In this document: piece after piece, positions 20,215 through 28,959 of the stretch
Numbering within the stretch: the stretch's first letter is position 1
Layout of the letters: each line of letters opens with the position of its first letter
NCBI GenBank assembly: GCA_015066925.1
Contig: SVNL01000005.1
Location: forward strand, 1-50,738
DNA length: 50,738 nucleotides
Direction of reading: 5' to 3'
Origin: Ruminococcus sp.
Lineage (GTDB): Bacteria > Bacillota > Clostridia > Oscillospirales > Ruminococcaceae
Translations under genes and position numbers: made by a program
Notes under the pieces: model-generated
Database searches by the model: none
What the model was told of the DNA's origin: nothing
Seen by the model: the letters and a program-made list of their open reading frames with translations, nothing else

Positions 20215-23200
20215 ATGTATCTTAAATCTTTGGAAATACAAGGGTTCAAGTCATTTCCTGACAAGATAAGTTTAACATTCGATAAGGGACTTACAGCAGT
20301 TGTAGGTCCGAACGGCAGCGGAAAAAGTAATATCGGTGACTCGGTACGTTGGGTGCTGGGTGAGCAGTCGACTAAAACTCTCCGAGGAAATAAAATGGAG
20401 GATGTTATTTTTTCCGGTACTGTTACAAGAAAACCTATGGGTTTTGCTGCTGTTACTTTGAATATTGATAATACAGACAAAACACTTGCCGATTATGCTG
20501 ATGAAGTAGCCGTAACAAGAAAGCTCTACAGAAGCGGTGAAAGCGAATATATGATTAATGGCAAGCAGGTTCGTTTAAAGGATATAAATGAGCTTTTTAT
20601 GGATACAGGACTTGGACGTGACGGTTATTCCATAATTGGTCAGGGACGTATAGCAGAAATTGTAGGTGCAAAAAGTAATGAACGACGTGATATTTTTGAA
20701 GAAGCAGCAGGAATATCAAAGTTCAGATATAAAAAACACGAGGCAGAAAAGAAATTATCTTCTGCACAAGAAAACATTCTGCGTCTGACAGATATTATTT
20801 CAGAGCTTGAAAGTCGAGTTGAGCCATTAAGAATACAGTCAGAGAAAGCGGAAAAGTTTGTAAAGCTGGCACAGGAGAGAAAGCAGCTTGAAATTTCAGT
20901 ATGGGTTCATCGTTTGGATGAATTTAAAGCAAAGCTTGATGAATTTGAAGAAAAAATTCTTGTAAATAAAAACGAATATGAAAATATAGAAAACGATATT
21001 GCGGCTGAAGAGGAAAAAATACAGCTTGGATATCGTAAAATGCAGGAAAGTACTGTTAAAGCAGAGGAGTATCGTCAGAAAATAATTGAAGAGGAACAGA
21101 CATCTTCTACTCTTAAATCTGATATAGCCGTATACGAAAATGATATCAAGTACAGCAATGAAAAGATAAATGAGCTGATATCAAGAAAGAATGATGAAAA
21201 ATCAGCAAAAGAAAAGCTCGGCGATGAAATAAAGAATGCTGAAAAACAGCTTGACGAGCTTAATAATAAAAAGAGTAATATTGCAAAAGAAATTACAATC
21301 ATTACAGAACAGTTTAAACAGTTTGAAGACGAAGCATCACGCCTGAGTGAAGGCTTTGATAAATACAGTAATGAATTGAATGCATTGTACATTAAAGAAA
21401 GTGAAATTAAATTTTCTGCAGAAGCAGCAGAAAGAACCTTGCTTGAAACAAAGCAGACGGAAGAATCAATTTACAGAAAAAAAGAAGAACTTAGCTCCGG
21501 CTTTGTAAATTATGAAAACGATATCCGAAAGCTTGAAAAAAAGCTTGAGAAATTAAAAAGCACATCAACAGAGATAAAAAACAAGCTGAATGGATATGGG
21601 ATTTTGTATAAATCACGACAGGAAGGCTTTGAAAAAGCTAAGGTTGATTTTGAAAAAACTCTGTTTGAACTTAAAGAAAAACAGCAGAAAAGAAAGCTTC
21701 TTATTGATCTTGAAAATAATATGGAGGGATTTGCAGGAAGCGTTAAAAATATTCTAAAGGCTTCAAAGCAAGGAAGACTCGGTGGAGTGTTCGGAACGGT
21801 TGCACAGAATATAAATGTTGAAGCGGAATATGCTGCTGCAATTGAAACAGCACTTGGCGGTGCAATGCAAAATGTAATAGTTGAAAATGAAGATATCGCA
21901 AAGCGCTGTATAAGATATCTTAAAGAGCAAAAGGGCGGACGTGCAACATTTCTGCCGCTTACTTCTGTAAAAGGCTATGAGCTGAAAGAAGTAAAACTTG
22001 ATTCAGAGGAAGGCTTTATCAATCTGGCAAGTCGTCTTGTAGATTATAATGAGAAATTTTCCGGAATTATAAATTCTCTTCTCGGAAGAATTGTTGTTGC
22101 GGATGATATTGATTCTGCAACTATGATTGCAAAAAAATATGGTTATAAATTCAGAATTGTAACCCTTGATGGACAGGTTATTAATGCAGGAGGTTCATTT
22201 ACGGGTGGTTCTATGCAGAAATCTGCAGGTGTAATCACAAGAAAAAATGAAATTGAAAAGCTTGATGCAGAAATAGATAAGCTTACTCTTGAACGTGATT
22301 CATTAAAAGATAAGGCTGAAAAAATAAGAAGTGAAGTTGAAAAGCTTCGTTATGATGCAGAGGGCGCAAAAGAAATTTTAAATCAGAATGAAAATGAAAT
22401 AGTTCAGGTTACTTCTGAAATAAACAGTCTGATTGCACTGAGCAATCAAAATGAAAATCAGCTTGATGAAATTAAAAGACAGCTTGATGAAAATAATAAA
22501 AAATCAGAAACAGCAAAAGGAATTCTTTGCGAAAACAAAACAAAGCTTGATGAAATATGCAGCAGGATAAAAGAATACGAAGAAAAGCTTACAGAGAGTG
22601 AAGAGCTTAAAATACAGCTTCATAATCAGCGTGAAGAATTTACTCAGAATATTTCTTCACTTAAAATTGCTGAAATGGAAATTTCCAAGGATAGTCAGGC
22701 TCAGGAAAAAGAAATACAGAATTTATTGAATGCATTAGATAAATTTGCTGAAATAAATGAAAAAATTGATTATGAAGTCAAGCAGCAGGAATTAATCATA
22801 GAAGAAAAAAATGAGCTTATTTCAAAGAGAAAATCCGAGCTTGAAAATTTCAAAACCAATTCAGAGGAATATCAGAAGCAAATCGTATATTGGCAGAATG
22901 TTCATAATCAGCAGAACATAGCTGTAAAAGAAATTCAGAAGGGTTTAAAGGCAATAAACGAATCCAAAGAAAAAATTATGGGTGAAGTTATGCGCCTGGA
23001 AGAACGAAAGAATACAATTCAGCGTGACTACGATAATATAATCAAACAGCTTCTTGAAAACTATGAAATGACACGCTCTGAGGCAATACAGATAGCAGAA
23101 AAACTTGATGATGTTTCAAAGGCACAGCATGAGCTTACTGATATTAAAAATAAAATAAGAGCACTCGGAAATGTAAATGTTGGTGCAATTGAAGAATATA

Positions 23201-23772
23201 AAGAGGTTTCTGAGCGTTATGAATTTATGTCGAAACAGCTTTCCGACGTGAAAGCATCAAAAAATGAGCTTGAAAAAATTATTGTAGACCTAACTGAGGA
23301 AATGTGCAAAATTTTCTCTGAAAGCTTTGAGATTATAAATTCTAATTTCAAATCAATTTTCACTGAACTTTTTGGCGGCGGTAAAGCTGAACTTATTCTC
23401 ACCGATCCTGATAATGTACTTGAATCGGGAATTGAGATTAGTGTAGCACCACCCGGAAAGGTAATAAAGAATTTAATCTCGCTTTCCGGTGGAGAACAGT
23501 CATTTGTTGCGATTGCAATATATTTTGCGATTTTATGTTTAAGACCTGCACCGTTTTGTATTCTTGATGAAATTGATGCAGCTCTTGATGAAGTAAATGT
23601 AAGAAAATACGCTCAATATCTAAAGAAATTTACCGATACAACACAGTTTGTACTTGTTACACATAGACGAAGTGCTATGGAAGAAGCGAATGTACTTTAT
23701 GGAGTAACAATGCAGGAAGATGGAATTTCAAAGCTTTTAAAGATGGAGCAGGTAGATTTTCAAGAGGAATAA
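20215..23772 (+). CDS. smc: Chromosome segregation protein SMC
   Basis: Walker A GPNGSGKSNIGDSVRWVLGEQS, coiled coils, hinge, LSGGEQSFVAIAIYFAIL, CILDEIDAALDEVN. Confidence 0.98.
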   Translation: MYLKSLEIQGFKSFPDKISLTFDKGLTAVVGPNGSGKSNIGDSVRWVLGEQSTKTLRGNKMEDVIFSGTVTRKPMGFAAVTLNIDNTDKTLADYADEVAVTRKLYRSGESEYMINGKQVRLKDINELFMDTGLGRDGYSIIGQGRIAEIVGAKSNERRDIFEEAAGISKFRYKKHEAEKKLSSAQENILRLTDIISELESRVEPLRIQSEKAEKFVKLAQERKQLEISVWVHRLDEFKAKLDEFEEKILVNKNEYENIENDIAAEEEKIQLGYRKMQESTVKAEEYRQKIIEEEQTSSTLKSDIAVYENDIKYSNEKINELISRKNDEKSAKEKLGDEIKNAEKQLDELNNKKSNIAKEITIITEQFKQFEDEASRLSEGFDKYSNELNALYIKESEIKFSAEAAERTLLETKQTEESIYRKKEELSSGFVNYENDIRKLEKKLEKLKSTSTEIKNKLNGYGILYKSRQEGFEKAKVDFEKTLFELKEKQQKRKLLIDLENNMEGFAGSVKNILKASKQGRLGGVFGTVAQNINVEAEYAAAIETALGGAMQNVIVENEDIAKRCIRYLKEQKGGRATFLPLTSVKGYELKEVKLDSEEGFINLASRLVDYNEKFSGIINSLLGRIVVADDIDSATMIAKKYGYKFRIVTLDGQVINAGGSFTGGSMQKSAGVITRKNEIEKLDAEIDKLTLERDSLKDKAEKIRSEVEKLRYDAEGAKEILNQNENEIVQVTSEINSLIALSNQNENQLDEIKRQLDENNKKSETAKGILCENKTKLDEICSRIKEYEEKLTESEELKIQLHNQREEFTQNISSLKIAEMEISKDSQAQEKEIQNLLNALDKFAEINEKIDYEVKQQELIIEEKNELISKRKSELENFKTNSEEYQKQIVYWQNVHNQQNIAVKEIQKGLKAINESKEKIMGEVMRLEERKNTIQRDYDNIIKQLLENYEMTRSEAIQIAEKLDDVSKAQHELTDIKNKIRALGNVNVGAIEEYKEVSERYEFMSKQLSDVKASKNELEKIIVDLTEEMCKIFSESFEIINSNFKSIFTELFGGGKAELILTDPDNVLESGIEISVAPPGKVIKNLISLSGGEQSFVAIAIYFAILCLRPAPFCILDEIDAALDEVNVRKYAQYLKKFTDTTQFVLVTHRRSAMEEANVLYGVTMQEDGISKLLKMEQVDFQEE

Positions 23773-23804
23773 CAGCTGTTAAATTCAGCAGATTGGAGTA
23801 ATAT

Positions 23805-25055
23805 ATGGGTATTTTTTCAAAATTCAAAGCAGGTTTGAAAAAAACGAAGGACTCTATGATAAATAAAATGCACAGAGTTGTAAATTCGTTCACAAAAATA
23901 GATGAAGAGCTTTTTGAACAGCTTGAGGAAACAATGATAATGAGCGATATAGGCGTTGAAACATCATTGGAAATATGTGAAAGGCTTCGTAAAAAAATTA
24001 AGGAACAGGGAATAACCGATCCTGCACTTATTATGGATTTGATACAGGAAATTGTATCTGAGATGATGGGTGACGATACTTCACTTAATATGACAACAAC
24101 TCCTTCAATTATAATGGTAATAGGAGTAAATGGAGCAGGTAAAACAACAACTATTGGAAAGCTGTGTCATCAGCTTAAATCTGAAGGAAAAAAAGTTATA
24201 GTTGCTGCTGCAGATACGTTCAGAGCGGCCGCTATCGACCAGCTTCAGGTCTGGACAGAACGAGCAGGAGTTGAAATTGTAAAGCATGCTGAGGGTTCTG
24301 ACCCGGGTGCAGTTGTATATGACGCTATTTCAGCAGCAAAAGCAAGAAATTGTGATGTTCTGATTATAGATACAGCAGGCAGACTTCATAATAAGAAAAA
24401 TCTTATGGAAGAGCTTGCAAAAATCAATAGAATAATGTCAACACAAGCAGAAGGTTGCTCAAAGGAAGTACTTCTGGTTCTTGATGCAACAACAGGTCAG
24501 AATGCTGTAAATCAGGCAAGACTTTTCAGTCAAACAGCTGAATTGACAGGTATTGTACTTACAAAGCTTGATGGAACTGCAAAAGGCGGTATAGTAATTT
24601 CAATAATGAATGAGCTTAACATTCCTGTAAAGCTTGTAGGTGTCGGAGAACAGATTGATGACCTTCAGCCATTCGACAGCAAGAGCTTTGTTGCCGCATT
24701 GTTTGAGGATAATGATACAGATAATGGAGAAGCTGAAAGCGAAGAAGAATCAGCTGAGGAAATTGCAGATGATGAAATTGAAAGTGTTTCTGATGTTTCG
24801 GAATCTGAAACAGAGTTAAGCGATTATATAGAAGAAACAGAATCAGCAGAAGAGATAGAAGAGATATCCGAGGAAGATGAAACAGTGTCAGATGATGAAA
24901 TTTCTGGTACTGAAAATGCTGAAACAGATGACAATACTTCCGAAGAGATAGAAAAAGCTGAGGAAGAAGTATCTGAAAATGATGATAATAATGAAGAAGC
25001 TGAAAAGCCAAAGAAAAAAGGATTTTTCAGTAAATTATTCAGAGGAGATAAGTAA
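23805..25055 (+). CDS. ftsY: Signal recognition particle receptor FtsY with acidic C-terminal tail
   Basis: GVNGAGKTTTIGKLCHQLK, AADTFRAAAIDQL, DTAGRLHNKKNLMEEL, LTKLDGTAKGG; acidic tail from about 24708 to the stop. Confidence 0.96.
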   Translation: MGIFSKFKAGLKKTKDSMINKMHRVVNSFTKIDEELFEQLEETMIMSDIGVETSLEICERLRKKIKEQGITDPALIMDLIQEIVSEMMGDDTSLNMTTTPSIIMVIGVNGAGKTTTIGKLCHQLKSEGKKVIVAAADTFRAAAIDQLQVWTERAGVEIVKHAEGSDPGAVVYDAISAAKARNCDVLIIDTAGRLHNKKNLMEELAKINRIMSTQAEGCSKEVLLVLDATTGQNAVNQARLFSQTAELTGIVLTKLDGTAKGGIVISIMNELNIPVKLVGVGEQIDDLQPFDSKSFVAALFEDNDTDNGEAESEEESAEEIADDEIESVSDVSESETELSDYIEETESAEEIEEISEEDETVSDDEISGTENAETDDNTSEEIEKAEEEVSENDDNNEEAEKPKKKGFFSKLFRGDK

Positions 25056-25630
25056 TGCTGAAAAAAATTGTAATGGCAACAAATAATGCAAATAAGCTTA
25101 AAGAAGCCGGTGAAATTCTTGCACCGCTGGGAATAGAAGTGATTTCTCAGAAAGATGCGGGAGCTGATATTGAGCCTGAGGAAAATGGTACAACATTTGC
25201 TGAAAATGCCATGATAAAAGCAGAAGCGGTGTATGATATTGTAAAAATCCCCGTAATTGCAGATGACAGCGGACTTTGTGTTAACGCTCTTGACGGCAGA
25301 CCGGGAGTATATTCAGCACGTTATGCTCCTAAGGGAGAGGAATGTGCCAGACTTCTTGATGAAATGAAAGATATTCCGGAAGAAGAAAGAGAAGCTTCAT
25401 TTAAATGTGTTATTGCATATGTTGACGAAAACAGCAGATTTACTGTGGACGGAAGCTGTGTCGGAAGAATAGGACATGAACAAAGAGGCAAAAACGGATT
25501 TGGATATGACCCGATATTTATGTGTGGTGACAGAACAATGGCAGAGATGTCAGCAGAAGAAAAAAATAGTTTGAGTCATCGTGGTGCGGCATTAAAAGCA
25601 TTATATGAAAAGTTCGCTAAGAAAGGATAG
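25055..25630 (+). CDS. rdgB: XTP/dITP diphosphatase
   Basis: MATNNANKLKEAGEIL, ADDSGLCVNALDGRPGVYSARYA, GKNGFGYDPIF. Confidence 0.95.
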   Translation: MLKKIVMATNNANKLKEAGEILAPLGIEVISQKDAGADIEPEENGTTFAENAMIKAEAVYDIVKIPVIADDSGLCVNALDGRPGVYSARYAPKGEECARLLDEMKDIPEEEREASFKCVIAYVDENSRFTVDGSCVGRIGHEQRGKNGFGYDPIFMCGDRTMAEMSAEEKNSLSHRGAALKALYEKFAKKG

Positions 25631-25635
25631 AATTT

Positions 25636-25932
25636 ATGCTTACAAGTAAACAAAGAGCAACGTTAAGAGGAATAGCAAGCAGTTATGAAACAATTTTTCA
25701 GGTTGGTAAAGGTGGAATTAATGATAATCTTATCCAACAGGTTTCTGATGCATTAAAGAAAAGAGAGCTTATCAAGCTCAGAGTACTTGATAACTCAGGA
25801 TATTCTGCAAGAGAAGCGGCAGACGAAATTGCAGAAAGAACAGAATCAGATGTTGTACAGGTTATCGGAAGCAGATTTGTGCTTTTTAAAAGGAATCCAA
25901 AAGAACCTGTAATAGATATAAAGATTAAATAA
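25636..25932 (+). CDS. yhbY: CRM-domain RNA-binding protein YhbY
   Basis: LTSKQRATLRGIAS, FQVGKGGINDNLIQQVSDALKKRELIKLRVL. Confidence 0.94.
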   Translation: MLTSKQRATLRGIASSYETIFQVGKGGINDNLIQQVSDALKKRELIKLRVLDNSGYSAREAADEIAERTESDVVQVIGSRFVLFKRNPKEPVIDIKIK

Positions 25933-25959
25933 AGATTTAAAAGGTTATCGGAGAAATGT

Positions 25960-26553
25960 ATGAAAATAGGTATTTTCGGAGGAAGCTTTAATCCGATACA
26001 TAAAGGGCATCTACATCTGGCAGAAAGTGTAGAAAAAGAGCTTGGGCTTGATAAGATTATTTTTGTACCGTCAAAAATTTCACCTCACAGAGCAAGTGAT
26101 GAATATGTATCAGAGCGTGACCGCCTTGAAATGATAAAACTGGCAATTGAAAGCAATGATAAATTTGAAGTAAGCGATTATGAGCTATTACAGAACAGAG
26201 TAAGCTATACTATATATACAATAAATTACTTTAAAACGGTTTACCCTGATGATGAGATTTATTTGCTTATCGGAAGCGATATGCTAATGAGTTTTGAGCA
26301 ATGGTATTGTTTTGAAGAGATAATGAAAAAAGCAGTTATAGTTTGTGTATCAAGAAATAAGGGCGATTTTTCTGAGCTTAATTCAAAGGCATCTTTTTTA
26401 TCGGTATATGGAGAGATAAGAGTGTGTACTACATCACCATTTCCGGTATCTTCAACGGAAATAAGAAAAAAAATAAGAAAAAATCAAAATTGGTATTGCT
26501 ATTTGGATAAAAATGTAGTACAATATATTAGATTAGGTAAATTATATTTGTAA
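25960..26553 (+). CDS. nadD: Nicotinate-nucleotide adenylyltransferase
   Basis: MKIGIFGGSFNPIHKGHLHLAE; PVSSTEIRKKIR. Confidence 0.96.
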   Translation: MKIGIFGGSFNPIHKGHLHLAESVEKELGLDKIIFVPSKISPHRASDEYVSERDRLEMIKLAIESNDKFEVSDYELLQNRVSYTIYTINYFKTVYPDDEIYLLIGSDMLMSFEQWYCFEEIMKKAVIVCVSRNKGDFSELNSKASFLSVYGEIRVCTTSPFPVSSTEIRKKIRKNQNWYCYLDKNVVQYIRLGKLYL

Positions 26554-26584
26554 TTTTGGGTTATAGAAAAACTGAGGTGTTTTT

Positions 26585-27160
26585 GTGTATAATACAAATG
26601 ACAAAAAAGCTTTTTTGAAAGAAAGACTTTCAAAAAAAAGGTTTAATCATAGTGTGAATGTTGCGCAGGAATGTGAATTTCTTGCAAAGCTTTACGGTGA
26701 AGATACAGAAAAAGCGTATTTTGCAGGTCTGCTTCATGATATATGTAAAGAGGAAGAAAATGAGGTTCAATTAAGATTAGTTGAAGAAAGCGGATTGTCG
26801 GTACTTGATGAAGAGCGTGAATCACGTCCACTATGGCACGCAATTGCAGGTGCTTATTATATAAAGAATGAATTCGGGATTAAAGATATTGATATTATCA
26901 ATGCCGTTAGGTTTCATACAATCGGCAGAGCAGGAATGTCAAGACTTGAAGAAATAGTGTATCTGGCAGATCTGGTGTCTGCTGACAGGGATTATAAAGA
27001 TGTTGATAAAATGAGAAAGTTGGCTCATACAAATATTGATGAGGCTATGCTTGAGGGATTGAAATTCTCAATAGAATCAGTTCTAAAAAAGGGTGGTTAT
27101 ATTCCAAGATATACTTTTGAGGGATATAATTTTTATACCCGTTTAACCAGAGGTAAATGA
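26585..27160 (+). CDS. yqeK: HD-domain protein YqeK (putative Ap4A hydrolase)
   Basis: RFNHSVNVAQECEFLAKLYGED, AGLLHDICKE, RFHTIGRAGMSRLEEIVYLADL; follows nadD. Confidence 0.92.
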   Translation: MYNTNDKKAFLKERLSKKRFNHSVNVAQECEFLAKLYGEDTEKAYFAGLLHDICKEEENEVQLRLVEESGLSVLDEERESRPLWHAIAGAYYIKNEFGIKDIDIINAVRFHTIGRAGMSRLEEIVYLADLVSADRDYKDVDKMRKLAHTNIDEAMLEGLKFSIESVLKKGGYIPRYTFEGYNFYTRLTRGK

Positions 27161-27201
27161 AAATAGTATGATGTTGCTGTTGAAAAGTGAGGTTTAACAG
27201 A

Positions 27202-28539
27202 ATGAGTGATAATAAAAAGGTATACCGTGAAAAAAATGATTCGATGCCTAAATTAAAAAATGGTTCTAAAAAAAAGGCGAATTCTTCTGGAACAAAACAG
27301 ATAAAGGGTACTGATTATAACAAGAGATTAATGACAAAGAACGTTGTGAGAGTAAAGAATAAGTTCAGTTATAAGGATTTAGCGGTAAAAATATGTTCAA
27401 TTTCCCTTAGTCTTATTCTTATAGTTATTATGATTTTGAATATGCCGATAATCGCATATAATAAAAATGTAAACGGACAAGTTATAAATGAAAATGTTTC
27501 TATAATTACTTACCTGAAAAGATGGCAGCCTCTTGTTGATACAGAGGGAGAGCTTTCTGCTGTTGATATTACAGATATAAATGAAGAAACAAAGAAAGAC
27601 GATGATAAGCTTGATTTGCCGCAGATTATTGAGGGACAGTATACTGTTCTGTTTCTGGGATTTGATGAAAGCAGTGAAATGAATGACGTAAACTGGCTAT
27701 TTCAGTTTAACATAGGAAACGGAACAATGAATGTTCTACAGATTCCGAGAGATTCATTTATGCCGTATTACACTTCAAGCTATACCGCAAAGTTCAACAG
27801 TATATATAGCTCAGGCGATGGCGAAGTAAGTCCTATTCAGAGAGTTGTAAATGCGGTTCAGGATAATTTCGGTATCCCGATTGACGCTTATGTAACAACA
27901 AATTGCTATGATATTGTAAGTATTGTTGACCTTATCGGAGGAATTCCGATTACCCTTGACGAGCAAATGATGTATGAGGGAGATAAAATAATTCCTGCAG
28001 GATATAGCGTTCTTACAGGTGAGCAGGCTGAATGGTTTGTACGTTACAGACGTACATTCAAAGGCGAGGGCGATATAGCAAGAATGAAAAATCAGCGTAA
28101 ATTCCTTGCAGCAGCTATGAAAAAAATGCTTAATATCGTTGAAGATGAGGGTAAGACAAAATTCTACGGATATCTGAAAAAGATTTATGATAACAGATAT
28201 ATTCTTACAGATATGAGCCTTGAGGAAATCAGTATGCTTGCTGATTTCGGTTCTACACTTAATCTTGAACAGGTTCAGGTACATCTTCTTCCTGGAGAGG
28301 GAGCATGGTATTATCCCGAAGGACACAGCAGACAGTCTGTATGGTCGGTTCATAAGCAGGAAGCACTTGACCTTATAAATAATAATTTCCGTCCGTATCA
28401 GATTCCGCTTACTGCTGAAAGAAGTTCCTTAATAGAGCTTGTTACAGAGCATCTTACAGATTTCAATGATAATTCATCCGATAATCTTGAAGATATAGAT
28501 AACGGAAATACAAATACTCCATCAATAGACAGCTATTAA
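27202..28539 (+). CDS. LytR-CpsA-Psr (LCP) family protein
   Basis: N-terminal TM; MNVLQIPRDSFM, NAVQDNFGIPIDAYVTTN, LTGEQAEWFVRYRRT. Confidence 0.93.
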   Translation: MSDNKKVYREKNDSMPKLKNGSKKKANSSGTKQIKGTDYNKRLMTKNVVRVKNKFSYKDLAVKICSISLSLILIVIMILNMPIIAYNKNVNGQVINENVSIITYLKRWQPLVDTEGELSAVDITDINEETKKDDDKLDLPQIIEGQYTVLFLGFDESSEMNDVNWLFQFNIGNGTMNVLQIPRDSFMPYYTSSYTAKFNSIYSSGDGEVSPIQRVVNAVQDNFGIPIDAYVTTNCYDIVSIVDLIGGIPITLDEQMMYEGDKIIPAGYSVLTGEQAEWFVRYRRTFKGEGDIARMKNQRKFLAAAMKKMLNIVEDEGKTKFYGYLKKIYDNRYILTDMSLEEISMLADFGSTLNLEQVQVHLLPGEGAWYYPEGHSRQSVWSVHKQEALDLINNNFRPYQIPLTAERSSLIELVTEHLTDFNDNSSDNLEDIDNGNTNTPSIDSY

Positions 28540-28556
28540 CAGAAAGGAAATAAAAC

Positions 28557-28919
28557 ATGACTCAGAAAGAAATGATTGAAAAGATAATAAAAACGCTTGA
28601 CAGTAAGCGCGCTGAGGACATTCAGGCAATTGAAATAAAAGATCTTACAATATTAGCTGATTATTTTATTATTGCAAACGGTACAAGTAATACTCATACA
28701 AAAACACTTGCTGAGGAGGTTGAATTTCAGCTTTCACAGGCAGGTATCGAGCCAAGACGACGTGAGGGTGATAACGGAAATACATGGATCATTCTTGACT
28801 ATGCAGATATTATTGTTCATGTATTCTATAAGGAAACAAGAAATTTTTATCAGCTTGAAAAATTATGGGCAGACGGTCAACAGCTTGATATAAGCGAATA
28901 TATCACAAAAGAAGATTGA
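28557..28919 (+). CDS. rsfS: Ribosome silencing factor
   Basis: ALDY-like domain: DYFIIANGTSNTHTKTLAEEVE, WIILDYADIIVHVFYKETRNFYQLEKLWAD. Confidence 0.95.
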   Translation: MTQKEMIEKIIKTLDSKRAEDIQAIEIKDLTILADYFIIANGTSNTHTKTLAEEVEFQLSQAGIEPRRREGDNGNTWIILDYADIIVHVFYKETRNFYQLEKLWADGQQLDISEYITKED

Positions 28920-28959
28920 TTAGTCGTATAATTTCAGCATAAGGAGGGCACACGAATAA

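Noticed and set aside
24616-25011. 131-aa minus-strand ORF rich in Leu/His/Gln
   Set aside because: Antisense shadow of the acidic GAA/GAT-rich ftsY tail; no SD and low-complexity composition.
27811-28353. 180-aa minus-strand ORF opposite the LCP gene
   Set aside because: Fully antisense to a well-supported CDS; no recognisable protein features; typical AT-rich shadow ORF.
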